From assembly GCF_001591805.1 (NCBI RefSeq), contig NZ_BCVP01000027.1, forward strand, positions 40,772 through 104,771: a stretch of DNA of 64,000 nt, in the 5' to 3' direction. The notes under the pieces were generated by a model. It had not been told where the DNA came from and ran no database searches. It was given only the letters and a program-made list of their open reading frames with translations. Both the position numbers and the translations under genes were made by a program. Source of the stretch: Neobacillus novalis NBRC 102450. Its GTDB lineage: Bacteria > Bacillota > Bacilli > Bacillales > Cytobacillaceae. Shown piece after piece: positions 31,981 to 39,957 of this stretch; position 1 is the first letter of the stretch, and each line of letters starts with the position of its first letter.

Positions 31981-32454
31981 GTGTTGATACTGAAGAAGTG
32001 GATGTTTCTCATGGTGATTATGTTGTTTTTGTTGAGCGGGTGTCAGAACAATAATCGCGGTGCGAAGGAAGAGGCGTATGATTTGCGGACTGATCGGACG
32101 GCTCCTAATTATATGTCCAACCGCGGCAAGGACCAGCAGCACTTAGTGGAAGATGATATTACCAATCAAAACCCGAATTTCCTTGACCTTGACAGGACCG
32201 GCAGCGGCGGAGAGGCCGGTGCAGGGAATCAGGGCAACGATATCAATAAAGCGAAACAAGTTATTGCGGGTACCAACGAGTTTGTCACCGATTCTGTCTG
32301 GATAAATGGCGACCGGATGTGGGTCACTGTTTATAAAAAAGGGATGCTTTCTGACAGGAAAAAGGTCGATGCTGAAGCCCGTCTCCATCGGAAACTCATT
32401 CAAGCCATACCGCGCTATCATATCGAAGTACGCGTGAAAGAAAATCGCAGATAA
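31981..32454 (+). CDS. Putative lipoprotein, YhcN/YlaJ-like
   Basis: An exported protein of up to 157 aa. The N-terminus KKWMFLMVIMLFLLSGC is a lipoprotein signal with lipobox LSGC. The C-terminal half (INKAKQVIAGTNEFVTDSVW, then VTVYKKGM and a basic end) recalls the sporulation lipoproteins YhcN and YlaJ, but I am not certain. The start is unclear: GGGAGGTG overlaps GTG 31981 and TTG 31984, CTG 31990 is at ideal spacing, and the first ATG (32002) is 18 nt from the site. It is inserted between tdk and prfA. Confidence 0.6.
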   Translation: MLILKKWMFLMVIMLFLLSGCQNNNRGAKEEAYDLRTDRTAPNYMSNRGKDQQHLVEDDITNQNPNFLDLDRTGSGGEAGAGNQGNDINKAKQVIAGTNEFVTDSVWINGDRMWVTVYKKGMLSDRKKVDAEARLHRKLIQAIPRYHIEVRVKENRR

Positions 32455-32555
32455 CATGCTCTGATTTTTAGGGCATGTTTTTTTCTGCGGCCAGTGTCTG
32501 TGCTGCTTTTTTGGGAAAAAATCCCCTAAAAAAAATTTATCCCACTAATTTGGTT

Positions 32556-32584
32556 TTGACGACGCTTTTTACCTATACTATAAT
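32556..32584 (+). promoter_or_regulatory. Sigma A promoter of prfA
   Basis: TTGACG (32556-32561), 17 bp, TATAAT (32579-32584), 37 nt before the prfA TTG start. Confidence 0.88.
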
Positions 32585-32620
32585 TATACTGTTATGGACT
32601 AAAAACTGAGGTGAATAAAC

Positions 32621-33694
32621 TTGTTTGATCGTCTTCAATCCGTGGAAGATCGCTATGAAAAGTTGAACGAGCTTTTGAGCGACCCGCAAATTATTAATGA
32701 TACCAAAAAACTTCGTGAATTTTCAAAAGAACAATCTGATATACAAGAGACCGTACAAACTTACCGCCAATATAAGGAGGCTCGTGAACAGCTTCAGGAA
32801 GCCAAGACCATGCTCGATGATAAGCTTGATGCTGACATGCGTGAAATGGTAAAGGAAGAAGTAAACGAGCTGGAAGCACAAATTGAGGAATTAGAGGCGC
32901 GCTTGAAAATTCTTCTGATTCCAAAGGATCCAAACGATGACAAAAACGTTATCTTTGAAATCCGAGGTGCTGCAGGCGGCGAAGAGGCGGCACTGTTTGC
33001 CGGTACGCTTTACCGGATGTATAGCCGCTATGCAGAAGCACAGGGCTGGAAAACGGATGTCATTGATGCCAACCCGACAGGTCTTGGCGGCTTCAAGGAA
33101 ATTATTTTTATGATAAATGGAACAGGTGCGTTCTCGAAATTGAAGTTTGAGAATGGCGCTCACCGGGTTCAGCGTGTACCGGAAACGGAATCGGGCGGCA
33201 GAATCCATACCTCAACAGCAACGGTGGCTTGCTTGCCGGAAGCAGAAGAAGTAGAAGTGGAACTCCACGATAAAGATATCCGTTTTGATGCGTTTGCCTC
33301 GAGCGGTGCCGGCGGACAGTCCGTTAACACAACCATGTCAGCTGTTCGGTTAACGCACATTCCAACCGGGATTGTCGTCTCGTGTCAGGATGAGAAGTCG
33401 CAGCATAAAAACAAAGACAAGGCGATGAAGGTTTTACGTGCCCGCGTCTATGATAAATTCCAACAGGAAGCACAGGCGGAATACGACCAAGTGCGGAAAT
33501 CAGCTGTTGGAACTGGTGACCGTTCGGAACGGATTCGCACCTACAATTTCCCGCAGAACCGCGTGACCGACCACCGGATTGGCTTAACGATTCAAAAGCT
33601 TGACCAGGTGCTGGAAGGAAAGCTTGACGATGTGATTGATGCCTTGATTATGGACGATCAAGCGCGCAGACTGGAAAGTGCCTCAAATGAATAA
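32621..33694 (+). CDS. prfA: Peptide chain release factor 1
   Basis: Recognises UAA and UAG stop codons and triggers peptide release; 357 aa. The universal GGQ loop is in [12 protein letters not shown], and [16 protein letters not shown] is typical of RF1. TTG start with GAGGTG 7 nt upstream. The gene ends within prmC, whose product methylates the Gln of this GGQ motif. Confidence 0.97.
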   Translation: MFDRLQSVEDRYEKLNELLSDPQIINDTKKLREFSKEQSDIQETVQTYRQYKEAREQLQEAKTMLDDKLDADMREMVKEEVNELEAQIEELEARLKILLIPKDPNDDKNVIFEIRGAAGGEEAALFAGTLYRMYSRYAEAQGWKTDVIDANPTGLGGFKEIIFMINGTGAFSKLKFENGAHRVQRVPETESGGRIHTSTATVACLPEAEEVEVELHDKDIRFDAFASSGAGGQSVNTTMSAVRLTHIPTGIVVSCQDEKSQHKNKDKAMKVLRARVYDKFQQEAQAEYDQVRKSAVGTGDRSERIRTYNFPQNRVTDHRIGLTIQKLDQVLEGKLDDVIDALIMDDQARRLESASNE

Positions 33695-34646
33695 GAAAGT
33701 ATTTGAAGCTCTGAAATGGGCTTCTTCTTTTTTAAGCGATTTAGGGCGGGATGAAAATGCCGGAGAGCTCTTGCTGCGCCATTTCACTGGGATGTCAAGG
33801 TCACAGCTGTTTGCGAATTTACGTGAGGATGTAACGCCGGCGGTTTGGGATGCTTTCGAGGCGGCTGTCCGCGAACATGGTCAGGGTATGCCGATTCAAT
33901 ACATCATTGGCACCGAGGAGTTTTACGGCCGGTCGTTTCTCGTCAATGAAGAGGTGCTGATTCCTAGGCCAGAAACCGAGGAGCTTGTCTTAGGAACACT
34001 CGAACGGATACAACGGCTTTTTAGCGGCCGGCAAGGGTTAGTGCTGGCCGATATCGGCACAGGCAGCGGCGCCATCGCCATCAGCTTGAAATTAGAAATG
34101 GAATCACATCGGGTGTCAGGCACCGAGTGTCCACCTGGGGCGGACAAATGTCCACGGAGGGTGTCAGGCACCAAAAATGGTACCCAAAGTGGCACCATTA
34201 TTACAGGCACTGATATTTCTGAACGGTCGCTTGCGGTGGCGCGGGAGAATGCGGCTCGGCTTGGGGCCGAGGTTGAGTTTGTTCAGGGGGATTTGCTGGC
34301 GCCGTTTATGGAACGGGGCGTTAAGCTGGATGTGGTGGTTTCGAATCCGCCGTATATTCCGGTCGGTGATATTGGGACGATGTCCGAGGTGGTGACGGAG
34401 CATGAGCCGCACCGGGCCCTGTTCGCCGGCGCAGATGGCTTGGATTTTTACCGCCGCTTTATGAGCGAGCTGCCACGGGTGCTGGCGCCGGACGCGCTTG
34501 TCTGTTTCGAAATTGGGGCCGGTCAGGGCGAAGCGGTCGCGAGCCTATTTCAAAAAGCCTTCACAGCTGTGAAGGTAGAAGTCGTCAATGATATCAACGG
34601 CAAGGATCGGATGGTGTTTGCGGAAATCGGCTTCGGGGAGAAATAG
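33687..34646 (+). CDS. prmC: Release-factor glutamine methyltransferase with a repeat-derived insert
   Basis: N5-glutamine methyltransferase that modifies the GGQ loop of release factors. SAM motif I is [15 protein letters not shown], the acidic motif is [10 protein letters not shown], and catalytic NPPY lies in [13 protein letters not shown]. The start ATG 33687 ([11 protein letters not shown]) overlaps the prfA stop. At 319 aa it is about 30 residues longer than the B. subtilis protein I recall (288). The extra part lies between motif I and the acidic motif, reads [20 protein letters not shown], and is encoded by a REP composite at 34112-34172 that keeps the frame open. Both flanking motifs look intact, so the enzyme may still work. 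Confidence 0.92.
   Translation: MNKKVFEALKWASSFLSDLGRDENAGELLLRHFTGMSRSQLFANLREDVTPAVWDAFEAAVREHGQGMPIQYIIGTEEFYGRSFLVNEEVLIPRPETEELVLGTLERIQRLFSGRQGLVLADIGTGSGAIAISLKLEMESHRVSGTECPPGADKCPRRVSGTKNGTQSGTIITGTDISERSLAVARENAARLGAEVEFVQGDLLAPFMERGVKLDVVVSNPPYIPVGDIGTMSEVVTEHEPHRALFAGADGLDFYRRFMSELPRVLAPDALVCFEIGAGQGEAVASLFQKAFTAVKVEVVNDINGKDRMVFAEIGFGEK
34112..34172. repeat. REP composite inside prmC
   Basis: GGTGTCAGGCACC at 34112-34124 and again at 34160-34172 enclose GTGTCCACCTGGGGCGGACA and TGTCCACG, similar to the block at 31871-31900 after tdk. The 61 bp element lies wholly in the coding frame. Confidence 0.92.
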
Positions 34647-34693
34647 GTAATAATTCCGTTTTCATGTTGGGAAAATAAACTTATATTGAATCC

Positions 34694-34790
34694 CATGAGG
34701 ACAGAAACCGTGTGAAAAGAGCGATTCTTGTCCTCATGAGGCGTTCATGAGGACAGAAACTCCCGAAAAACAGGAAGATTTGTCCTCATG
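34694..34790. repeat. Two 52-bp direct repeats with CATGAGGACA dyads
   Basis: Copy 1 (34694-34737) and copy 2 (34746-34790) each begin CATGAGGACAGAAAC, end TTGTCCTCATG and are followed by GCGTTC. Each can form a long hairpin. They separate prmC from the convergent membrane-protein gene and may terminate both. Confidence 0.8.
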
Positions 34791-34805
34791 GTGCGTTCAA
34801 AGGAA

Positions 34806-35369
34806 TTATTGTTCAGCTAATGACTCATAACCGCCAATCTTACTAAACCAATAAGCTACATAGAATAAAAATAAATAAATACAAAAGTCATAAATGGACA
34901 ACCAGTCTTTTGGGTCGTAAAAATGAATCCAGACAAAAAACTTCATCGCCCCAAAAGCGGCGAGGGCAGCAAATATCGCCCCTTTTAACAGTGAATTCGC
35001 TTTTGGCTTAATTTGCAGCACAAACATAATCGCCACTGGGACCAACGAAAAATGATAAGGAAGCAGTAACATTGGGGCAACAGGTGAAAATTTCATCGGA
35101 TAGCGCCATAACCCTACTTCAACTGCAATCAGATCAATAATAAGTGCCAAAATAATCGTGATAAACCCCGCAAGAAGTAACCTTCCTGTACTCTCCCTTT
35201 TCCGAAGCAGTAGCCAAATAATCCACGGGACAACAAATAATCCAATCCCAAACCACCATTGCCATGTAAATAGAAAGTGATCAACAACTGCTTTAGACAT
35301 CATGTCACTTCCGTCGATAATCAGCTGCGCGCCCCTTCTCGATTCTTTAATACCTTCCATAAATCCCAT
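34806..35369 (-). CDS. Multi-pass membrane protein, CBO0543-like
   Basis: A 187 aa protein with about five hydrophobic segments (WWFGIGLFVVPWIIWLLL, LLLAGFITIILALIIDLIAV, LVPVAIMFVLQI and others). The pattern WQWWFGIGL, then WRYPMKFSP and PYHFSLVP, resembles the CBO0543 family of unknown function, common in spore formers. This naming is tentative. AAGGAG lies 12 nt before the ATG. It points towards prmC, opposite to its neighbours. Confidence 0.7.
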   Translation of the reverse strand: MGFMEGIKESRRGAQLIIDGSDMMSKAVVDHFLFTWQWWFGIGLFVVPWIIWLLLRKRESTGRLLLAGFITIILALIIDLIAVEVGLWRYPMKFSPVAPMLLLPYHFSLVPVAIMFVLQIKPKANSLLKGAIFAALAAFGAMKFFVWIHFYDPKDWLSIYDFCIYLFLFYVAYWFSKIGGYESLAEQ

Positions 35370-35570
35370 TCTTTAACCCCACTCCTTAGAAAAATTGATA
35401 CAACATGAATTTTGGAGTTTTCCTTATTTATAATCATTCGCCATTTTCCTCAAATTTATGATTTTTTTTACAAAAAACTTTTATTGCTCTTTACAAAAAT
35501 ATGAAAATTTACTAGTTTAAGATTCTTGTCTTTTGTCGACAATGTTGATAGTGAAGGGGCGGTGCTGGCA

Positions 35571-36482
35571 ATGAGAAATAAATTGGCAGTTTGGGGTTAT
35601 TTGATTGTATTATCGTTTGCAACGATGTTGAGTTTATATATGCCAAAAACAGAAGCGGCGCAGAAGGAATCAATTGTGATTCCCGGGGAGGCGATTCGCC
35701 TCAGGATTCTCGCCAATAGTGATTATGAAGCGGATCAGGCGATTAAACGGAAGGTTCGCGACTCCGTTAACGCTCAGATTACCTTATGGGTGCAGGATTT
35801 AACCTCGATGGAAAAAGCGAGGACAGTCATCAAAGCGAAGCTCCCGAAAATTCAAGCGATTGCCGAAAAAGTAGTCCTTGAGGAAGGCGCAGATCAGCCG
35901 GTCAAGGTAGAGTTCGCGAAAGTCCAGTTTCCGACGAAGTTATACGGTCAGTATTTATACCCGGCGGGAAAGTATCAAGCGATTCTGATAACGCTTGGCA
36001 GCGGTGAAGGAGCGAATTGGTGGTGCGTCCTGTATCCGCCGTTATGCTTCCTTGATTTTTCAAATGGGGTTGCCGTCAGTGAGGGTTTTGATGAAATACA
36101 AAAAGCGGCTAAAGCTGGGGAAAGTGATTCAGGAAAGGTGGATTCTGAGGGAGTGACAGGGGCACCTGAACAAATGAAGAAGGATTCTGAAGGAGGGGAA
36201 ATAGCTTCTGAACAGAAGAAGGATTCTGAAGCAATGCAATTGGCCCCTGACAAGGCGTCCGATGAAGAAGGAATCGCAGCAGATCCAGCGCCAGCGAAAA
36301 AACCAGCATTCATTGACAAGGAGCGGGTAACTGAAAAGTCGAAAGTCACGAAAAAGCCTGCTCAAGAAAAAACAACCGCAAAGCAGACAAAAAAGGAAGC
36401 ACCAGTATACACAGCAGAAGATGAAGCGCCGGTGAAGGTGAAATTCTTTGTCGTCGAGATGTGGGAAAGGATTTTTAACTAA
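35571..36482 (+). CDS. spoIIR: Stage II sporulation protein R with extended linker
   Basis: Secreted forespore signal that triggers SpoIIGA to process pro-sigma E in the mother cell. A signal peptide (LAVWGYLIVLSFATMLSLYM) and the conserved IRLRILANSDYEADQAIKRK and GANWWCVLYPPLCFLDFSNG are present. The protein is 303 aa, longer than the 224 aa I recall for B. subtilis: a Glu/Lys/Ser/Ala-rich stretch of about 110 residues separates the conserved domain from the final VKFFVVEMWERIF. Start at 35571 with AAGGGG upstream; the frame extends to 35526 without support. A sigma F promoter was not clearly found. Confidence 0.92.
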   Translation: MRNKLAVWGYLIVLSFATMLSLYMPKTEAAQKESIVIPGEAIRLRILANSDYEADQAIKRKVRDSVNAQITLWVQDLTSMEKARTVIKAKLPKIQAIAEKVVLEEGADQPVKVEFAKVQFPTKLYGQYLYPAGKYQAILITLGSGEGANWWCVLYPPLCFLDFSNGVAVSEGFDEIQKAAKAGESDSGKVDSEGVTGAPEQMKKDSEGGEIASEQKKDSEAMQLAPDKASDEEGIAADPAPAKKPAFIDKERVTEKSKVTKKPAQEKTTAKQTKKEAPVYTAEDEAPVKVKFFVVEMWERIFN

Positions 36483-36513
36483 GCCAGTTCCTAGATAAGC
36501 GGACTGGCTTTTG
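36481..36513 (+). terminator. Intrinsic terminator after spoIIR
   Basis: AAGCCAGT and ACTGGCTT flank a 14-nt loop and are followed by TTG. A 21-bp remnant of the long repeat (AAGGCGCTTGCGCTTTT) lies at 36566-36582. Confidence 0.65.
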
Positions 36514-36696
36514 TCCTGATCTAGGAAATTAAAGAGTCATTTAAGTGTGGATCGGGGCTGACCAAGGCGCTTGCGCTTTTGTTCTTCCAGCGTGAAAAAA
36601 GGGTAAAAAATATTTACTAGATTCCCGAATCCGCCTGTTCTATTTGGCCTACTTTTTCATATTCATAGACTAGAATCTAAAAAAGAGGTGGATGGG

Positions 36697-37143
36697 ATGC
36701 AGGCATTAATTCGCAAGGCTGATAGAGAGGATTTGGGTCATTTACGGGAGTTTCTTTCAAGAGCAAACCTTGGGACGGATGGGCTAACGGTTGAGACTGT
36801 CGGTAATTTCTTGCTGTTAGAGGATGAGGATGGCACATTAAAGGGAACGCTTGGCATGGAGGTAATCGCAGATTCCGGGCTGCTGCGGTCGCTGGTTGTT
36901 TCACCGGGACAAGCTGAAAAAGAGATTCTTGTTCTATTTGATCAAATGGTGCAATTAGCGAACGAGAAAGGGTTGAAAAGTTTATTTTTGGCAACAAATA
37001 AAGGTGCCGCCCTGACACTTTTTGAAATGCTGGGTTTCCAGCCGATTGGCCGAGGGGATTTGCCGCTGTCATTTTATCACTTAGAACATATACGACACGT
37101 TTTAAATGTGGATAACTCATTATTTTTGAAGTTTTCACTCTAA
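36697..37143 (+). CDS. ywlB: GNAT-family N-acetyltransferase (YwlB)
   Basis: A 148 aa acetyltransferase fold protein. MQALIRKADREDLGHLREFL opens it, LLRSLVVSPGQAEKEI is the acetyl-CoA-binding region, and LFEMLGFQPIGRG the typical C-terminal motif. The substrate is unknown. The ATG at 36697 follows AGGTGG by 5 nt; GTG 36688 lies within the site. The B. subtilis order spoIIR-ywlB-ywlC is kept. Confidence 0.85.
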   Translation: MQALIRKADREDLGHLREFLSRANLGTDGLTVETVGNFLLLEDEDGTLKGTLGMEVIADSGLLRSLVVSPGQAEKEILVLFDQMVQLANEKGLKSLFLATNKGAALTLFEMLGFQPIGRGDLPLSFYHLEHIRHVLNVDNSLFLKFSL

Positions 37144-37144
37144 T

Positions 37145-37386
37145 TGTGGATATATCCACAAAGTTATCCACTTTTACTGGAAAGTTATGCACAATTTGTG
37201 GATAAAACTTGTTTTTATCCCCGCCTTCTTTTATACTTTCAAACGTATTGACAGAAAAATATCGGTCTAAGTGACTATTTTCGCCAAATTTCGATAAATG
37301 ACTCAGCTATGATAAAGGTGGATAACAATGAACACAAAGGTCTGGAAAGTGGATAAGTATGTGGATAATTTAGAAAGTAATCCACA
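37145..37386. promoter_or_regulatory. DnaA-box cluster between ywlB and ywlC
   Basis: Relative to TTATCCACA, exact matches are at 37197-37205 and 37360-37368 (both reverse) and TTATGCACA at 37185-37193 fits TTWTNCACA. One-mismatch sites are at 37145-37153, 37152-37160, 37164-37172, 37317-37325, 37348-37356 and 37378-37386. Another exact box is at 37519-37527 inside ywlC. The cluster spans the ywlC start. I recall that the ywlC region is one of the oriC-proximal DnaA-box clusters of B. subtilis. Confidence 0.85.
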
Positions 37387-38383
37387 TGTTGTGGATGCAG
37401 CTCATTTTTTACGAGAAAATGAAGTGGTGGCGCTCCCGACGGAAACGGTTTATGGACTCGGCGGTAACGCGGAGAGCGATGAAGCTGTTGCGAAGATTTT
37501 TGCAGCAAAGGGCAGGCCTGTGGATAATCCGTTAATTATTCACATTGCCGAAAAACAGCAGCTGAACGGCTTTGTTACGGAGATTTCTGCTAAGGCGGAG
37601 GTGCTGATGGACAAGTTTTGGCCGGGACCGCTGACGATTATTTTTAAAAAGAAAGCCGGCGTTTTGTCAGAAAAGGCAACGGCCGGGCTCGCGACGGTTG
37701 CGGTTCGGATGCCGGATCACCCCGTTGCCTTGGCACTGTTGAAAATATGCGGCCTGCCGATTGCCGCGCCAAGTGCCAACAGCTCGGGCAAACCGAGTCC
37801 GACGAAGGCAGAGCATGTAATCGATGATTTAGCCGGAAAAATTGCTGGCGTACTCGATGGCGGTTCGACAGGGGTCGGCGTCGAATCAACGGTTATCGAT
37901 TGCACGGAGGCAATCCCGGTCATCTTAAGGCCGGGCGGTGTCACGAAAGAAGCGCTCGAAGCTGTGATTGGCGAAGTCACGGTCGACGTAGCCTTAACGG
38001 ACCCGGGCGCTAAGCCGAAAGCACCCGGAATGAAATACCGCCACTACGCCCCAAATGCACCGCTTATTATGGTGTCAGGCACCCGTGAATTTCTTCAGCA
38101 TTTAGTAGAAGAAAAGCGGCAGGAAGGCCTAAGGGTCGGTGTATTGACGACGGAGGAACTTGAATCTGCCTATCAGGCGGATTATGTGCTGGCATGCGGC
38201 AGGAGGGCGGAGCTTGAGACCGTTGCCGCCGCGCTTTATGAAACACTGCGCCGCTTTAACGAGCTTGATGTAGATATTATTTTTAGTGAAATGTTTCCGC
38301 ATACCGGAGTCGGCGATGCCATCATGAACCGCCTCCAGAAAGCCGCCGGGAATAAGATTATTACGGAAGGGAGTTTGACGTAA
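37328..38383 (+). CDS. ywlC: Threonylcarbamoyl-AMP synthase (Sua5/YwlC)
   Basis: Makes threonylcarbamoyl-AMP for the t6A37 modification of ANN-decoding tRNAs. The 351 aa protein has the TsaC domain (VVALPTETVYGLGGNA; KGRPVDNPLIIHIA; IAAPSANSSGKPSPT; GVESTVIDC; ILRPGGVT), the linker PGMKYRHYAP and the C-terminal Sua5 domain. Start ATG 37328 with AAAGGTGG 6 nt upstream. A perfect REP core (GGTGTCAGGCACC, 38071-38083) encodes VSGT at the beginning of the C-terminal domain. DnaA boxes lie in the first codons. Confidence 0.95.
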   Translation: MNTKVWKVDKYVDNLESNPHVVDAAHFLRENEVVALPTETVYGLGGNAESDEAVAKIFAAKGRPVDNPLIIHIAEKQQLNGFVTEISAKAEVLMDKFWPGPLTIIFKKKAGVLSEKATAGLATVAVRMPDHPVALALLKICGLPIAAPSANSSGKPSPTKAEHVIDDLAGKIAGVLDGGSTGVGVESTVIDCTEAIPVILRPGGVTKEALEAVIGEVTVDVALTDPGAKPKAPGMKYRHYAPNAPLIMVSGTREFLQHLVEEKRQEGLRVGVLTTEELESAYQADYVLACGRRAELETVAAALYETLRRFNELDVDIIFSEMFPHTGVGDAIMNRLQKAAGNKIITEGSLT

Positions 38384-38475
38384 GCCTTCCTGCGGAAAAG
38401 CTTGTCATAAGCCATATTGGATAAAATTAAAGGGCTCTGTTTTCGGGTGCATTCTTATTAAAAGACACAAAAATT

Positions 38476-38502
38476 GACGTATGAATTGGCATACGTCTTT
38501 TT
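38476..38502. terminator. Terminator downstream of ywlC
   Basis: GACGTATG and CATACGTC form a perfect 8-bp stem with a 6-nt loop, followed by TTTTT; A-rich upstream, so it may act on both strands. Confidence 0.75.
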
Positions 38503-38586
38503 CTATGTTTATCAAGGTTTCTAAGATCAAGAGGGCCCGCACTTATCGGTTGGGGGAACAGGTTAAGCACCCAATCTGATAAATAG

Positions 38587-38763
38587 ACGGAAATATTCCG
38601 CTTAATTAGTAATTATGGTTAAAAAATGCTTAAATAGACGGAGAAATTCCGCCTATTAACTCAAAAAATTTGAAAATGTGGGATTTTGCTTGGCATAATC
38701 GGAAAATCTCCCCTTATTTACTCCAAAACGAGCTTCATTCTGCATTTAACCGGAAAATCTCCG
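38587..38763. repeat. Four dispersed CGGA-hairpin repeats
   Basis: ACGGAAATATTCCG (38587-38600) and ACGGAGAAATTCCG (38637-38651) read in one direction; ATCGGAAAATCTCCCC (about 38698) and CCGGAAAATCTCCG (38751-38763) read as their reverse complements. All are preceded or followed by AAATAGA or TTATTTA. Spacing is 50-65 bp. Confidence 0.65.
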
Positions 38764-39013
38764 CTTATGTTACTTGTGTTGGTTACTCGATTATGGACAA
38801 GACATCTTATTTAGCTCAAAAATGCAAAAGAACCTTATTTTGATGCATTACGGTGAATCGTATTACAAGTAAGTGAGGTTTTATATAAATAAGGTTTTTG
38901 TATACCAATAACGGTGCCAATACGACTTTCATTTCAGCACGTATTTTAACCCTTTTGGATAAAATCGTCTTGTTTTTCATTGTGGAATAAGTCGCGGTAA
39001 GCGGGCATCTGAT

Positions 39014-39052
39014 AAACACCAGCTCCTTCTAAGACGGGGGCTGGTGTTTTTT
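39014..39052 (+). terminator. Strong hairpin terminator upstream of mntP
   Basis: AAACACCAGCTCC pairs with GGGGCTGGTGTTT, followed by TTT. The gene it serves is unclear; it may isolate mntP from upstream reading. Confidence 0.8.
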
Positions 39053-39154
39053 ATCTGTGCGGGCAGCAAGCGTCCCCATTTCCAGAGATTATCTTCTAAA
39101 ACCAGTTGGACGTGCATATGCTTAGGTTAGTTAGTCCAAGGGGGCGAGGACGAA

Positions 39155-39712
39155 ATGTCTGAATTGGTTGGCGAAATACTTACACTAGCAATAATGGCAT
39201 TTGCACTGGGGATGGATGCCTTCTCGGTTGGGCTTGGCATGGGAATGTACAAACTGCCGCTGCGGAGGATTTTTAATATTGGCCTGATGATTGGTTTATT
39301 TCATGTGTGGATGCCGCTTGTTGGACTAATAGCCGGCAAATATCTATCTGAAAAGTTTGGCACGTTTGCTACCTTTATTGGCGGGTTGCTGTTACTCGTG
39401 TTAGGTGTGCAAATGGTGTGGTCGACCTTTAAAAAAGGGGATGAGAAAATCATTACGCCGATTGGCTTAGGCTTATTGTTATTTGCCTTAAGTGTGAGCC
39501 TTGATAGTTTTTCCGTCGGTTTAACCTTGGGCATCTACGGCGCTAAAACTGTTATGGTTATCCTATGCTTTGGAATCGTTGCAACCGTGCAAACATGGGC
39601 CGGATTACTGCTCGGCAGAAAGGTGCGGGGCTGGCTTGGGGCTTACAGTGAGGCGCTTGGCGGCGCGATTTTGCTCGGATTTGGCTTAAAGCTGCTGATC
39701 CCTTTTTGGTAA
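39155..39712 (+). CDS. mntP: Putative manganese efflux pump MntP (YwlD)
   Basis: Inner-membrane exporter of 185 aa with about six membrane segments built from two repeats; the paired acidic motifs [15 protein letters not shown] and [14 protein letters not shown] are diagnostic. It protects against manganese excess. No manganese riboswitch or MntR box was recognised upstream. The ATG follows GGGGGCGAGG. The last 26 bp are the first unit of a tandem array. Confidence 0.92.
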   Translation: MSELVGEILTLAIMAFALGMDAFSVGLGMGMYKLPLRRIFNIGLMIGLFHVWMPLVGLIAGKYLSEKFGTFATFIGGLLLLVLGVQMVWSTFKKGDEKIITPIGLGLLLFALSVSLDSFSVGLTLGIYGAKTVMVILCFGIVATVQTWAGLLLGRKVRGWLGAYSEALGGAILLGFGLKLLIPFW

Positions 39713-39840
39713 CGGATAAAGCTTTTGATTCTATTCAGTTTTTAGTTAAAGCTGCTGATTCCTTTTGGTAACAGTAAAACCTTTTGATTCCATTCTGTTT
39801 TCGGTTAAAACTTTTGATTTCGTTCTGGTAGCGGGTTACG
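39686..39840 (+). repeat. About 30-bp tandem array starting in the mntP 3' end
   Basis: TTAAAGCTGCTGATCCC at the gene end (39686-39713, including the stop) is followed by GATAAAGCTTTTGATTC, GTTAAAGCTGCTGATTCC (39746-39772, ending GGTAAC like the gene), GTAAAACCTTTTGATTCC and GTTAAAACTTTTGATTTC, at about 30 bp spacing. Confidence 0.75.
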
Positions 39841-39957
39841 CCTTTGGACATCCATAAATGTTTCAATTTTCCAAAAGTCCCTATAAATATGATAGAATAG
39901 AAGGTGGTAAATTTTTCACCTAGTATTCTATTAAATCTAACAGGGGAGGAACAGAAG

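Larger units (their letters stand above)
38384..39154. other. 771 bp gene-free interval
   Basis: No supported gene. It contains a terminator (38476-38502), four CGGA/TCCG hairpin repeats (38587-38763), about 200 bp of AT-rich sequence and a second terminator (39014-39052). The minus-strand open frame at 38816-39019 has no ribosome site or recognisable product. Confidence 0.7.

Noticed and set aside
37145..37386. Chromosomal replication origin
   Set aside because: DnaA boxes are dense, but dnaA, dnaN and an AT-rich unwinding region are absent; position fits a titration or control cluster.
38816..39019. 67-codon minus-strand open frame in the gap before mntP
   Set aside because: No ribosome site, no recognisable sequence, overlaps a terminator.
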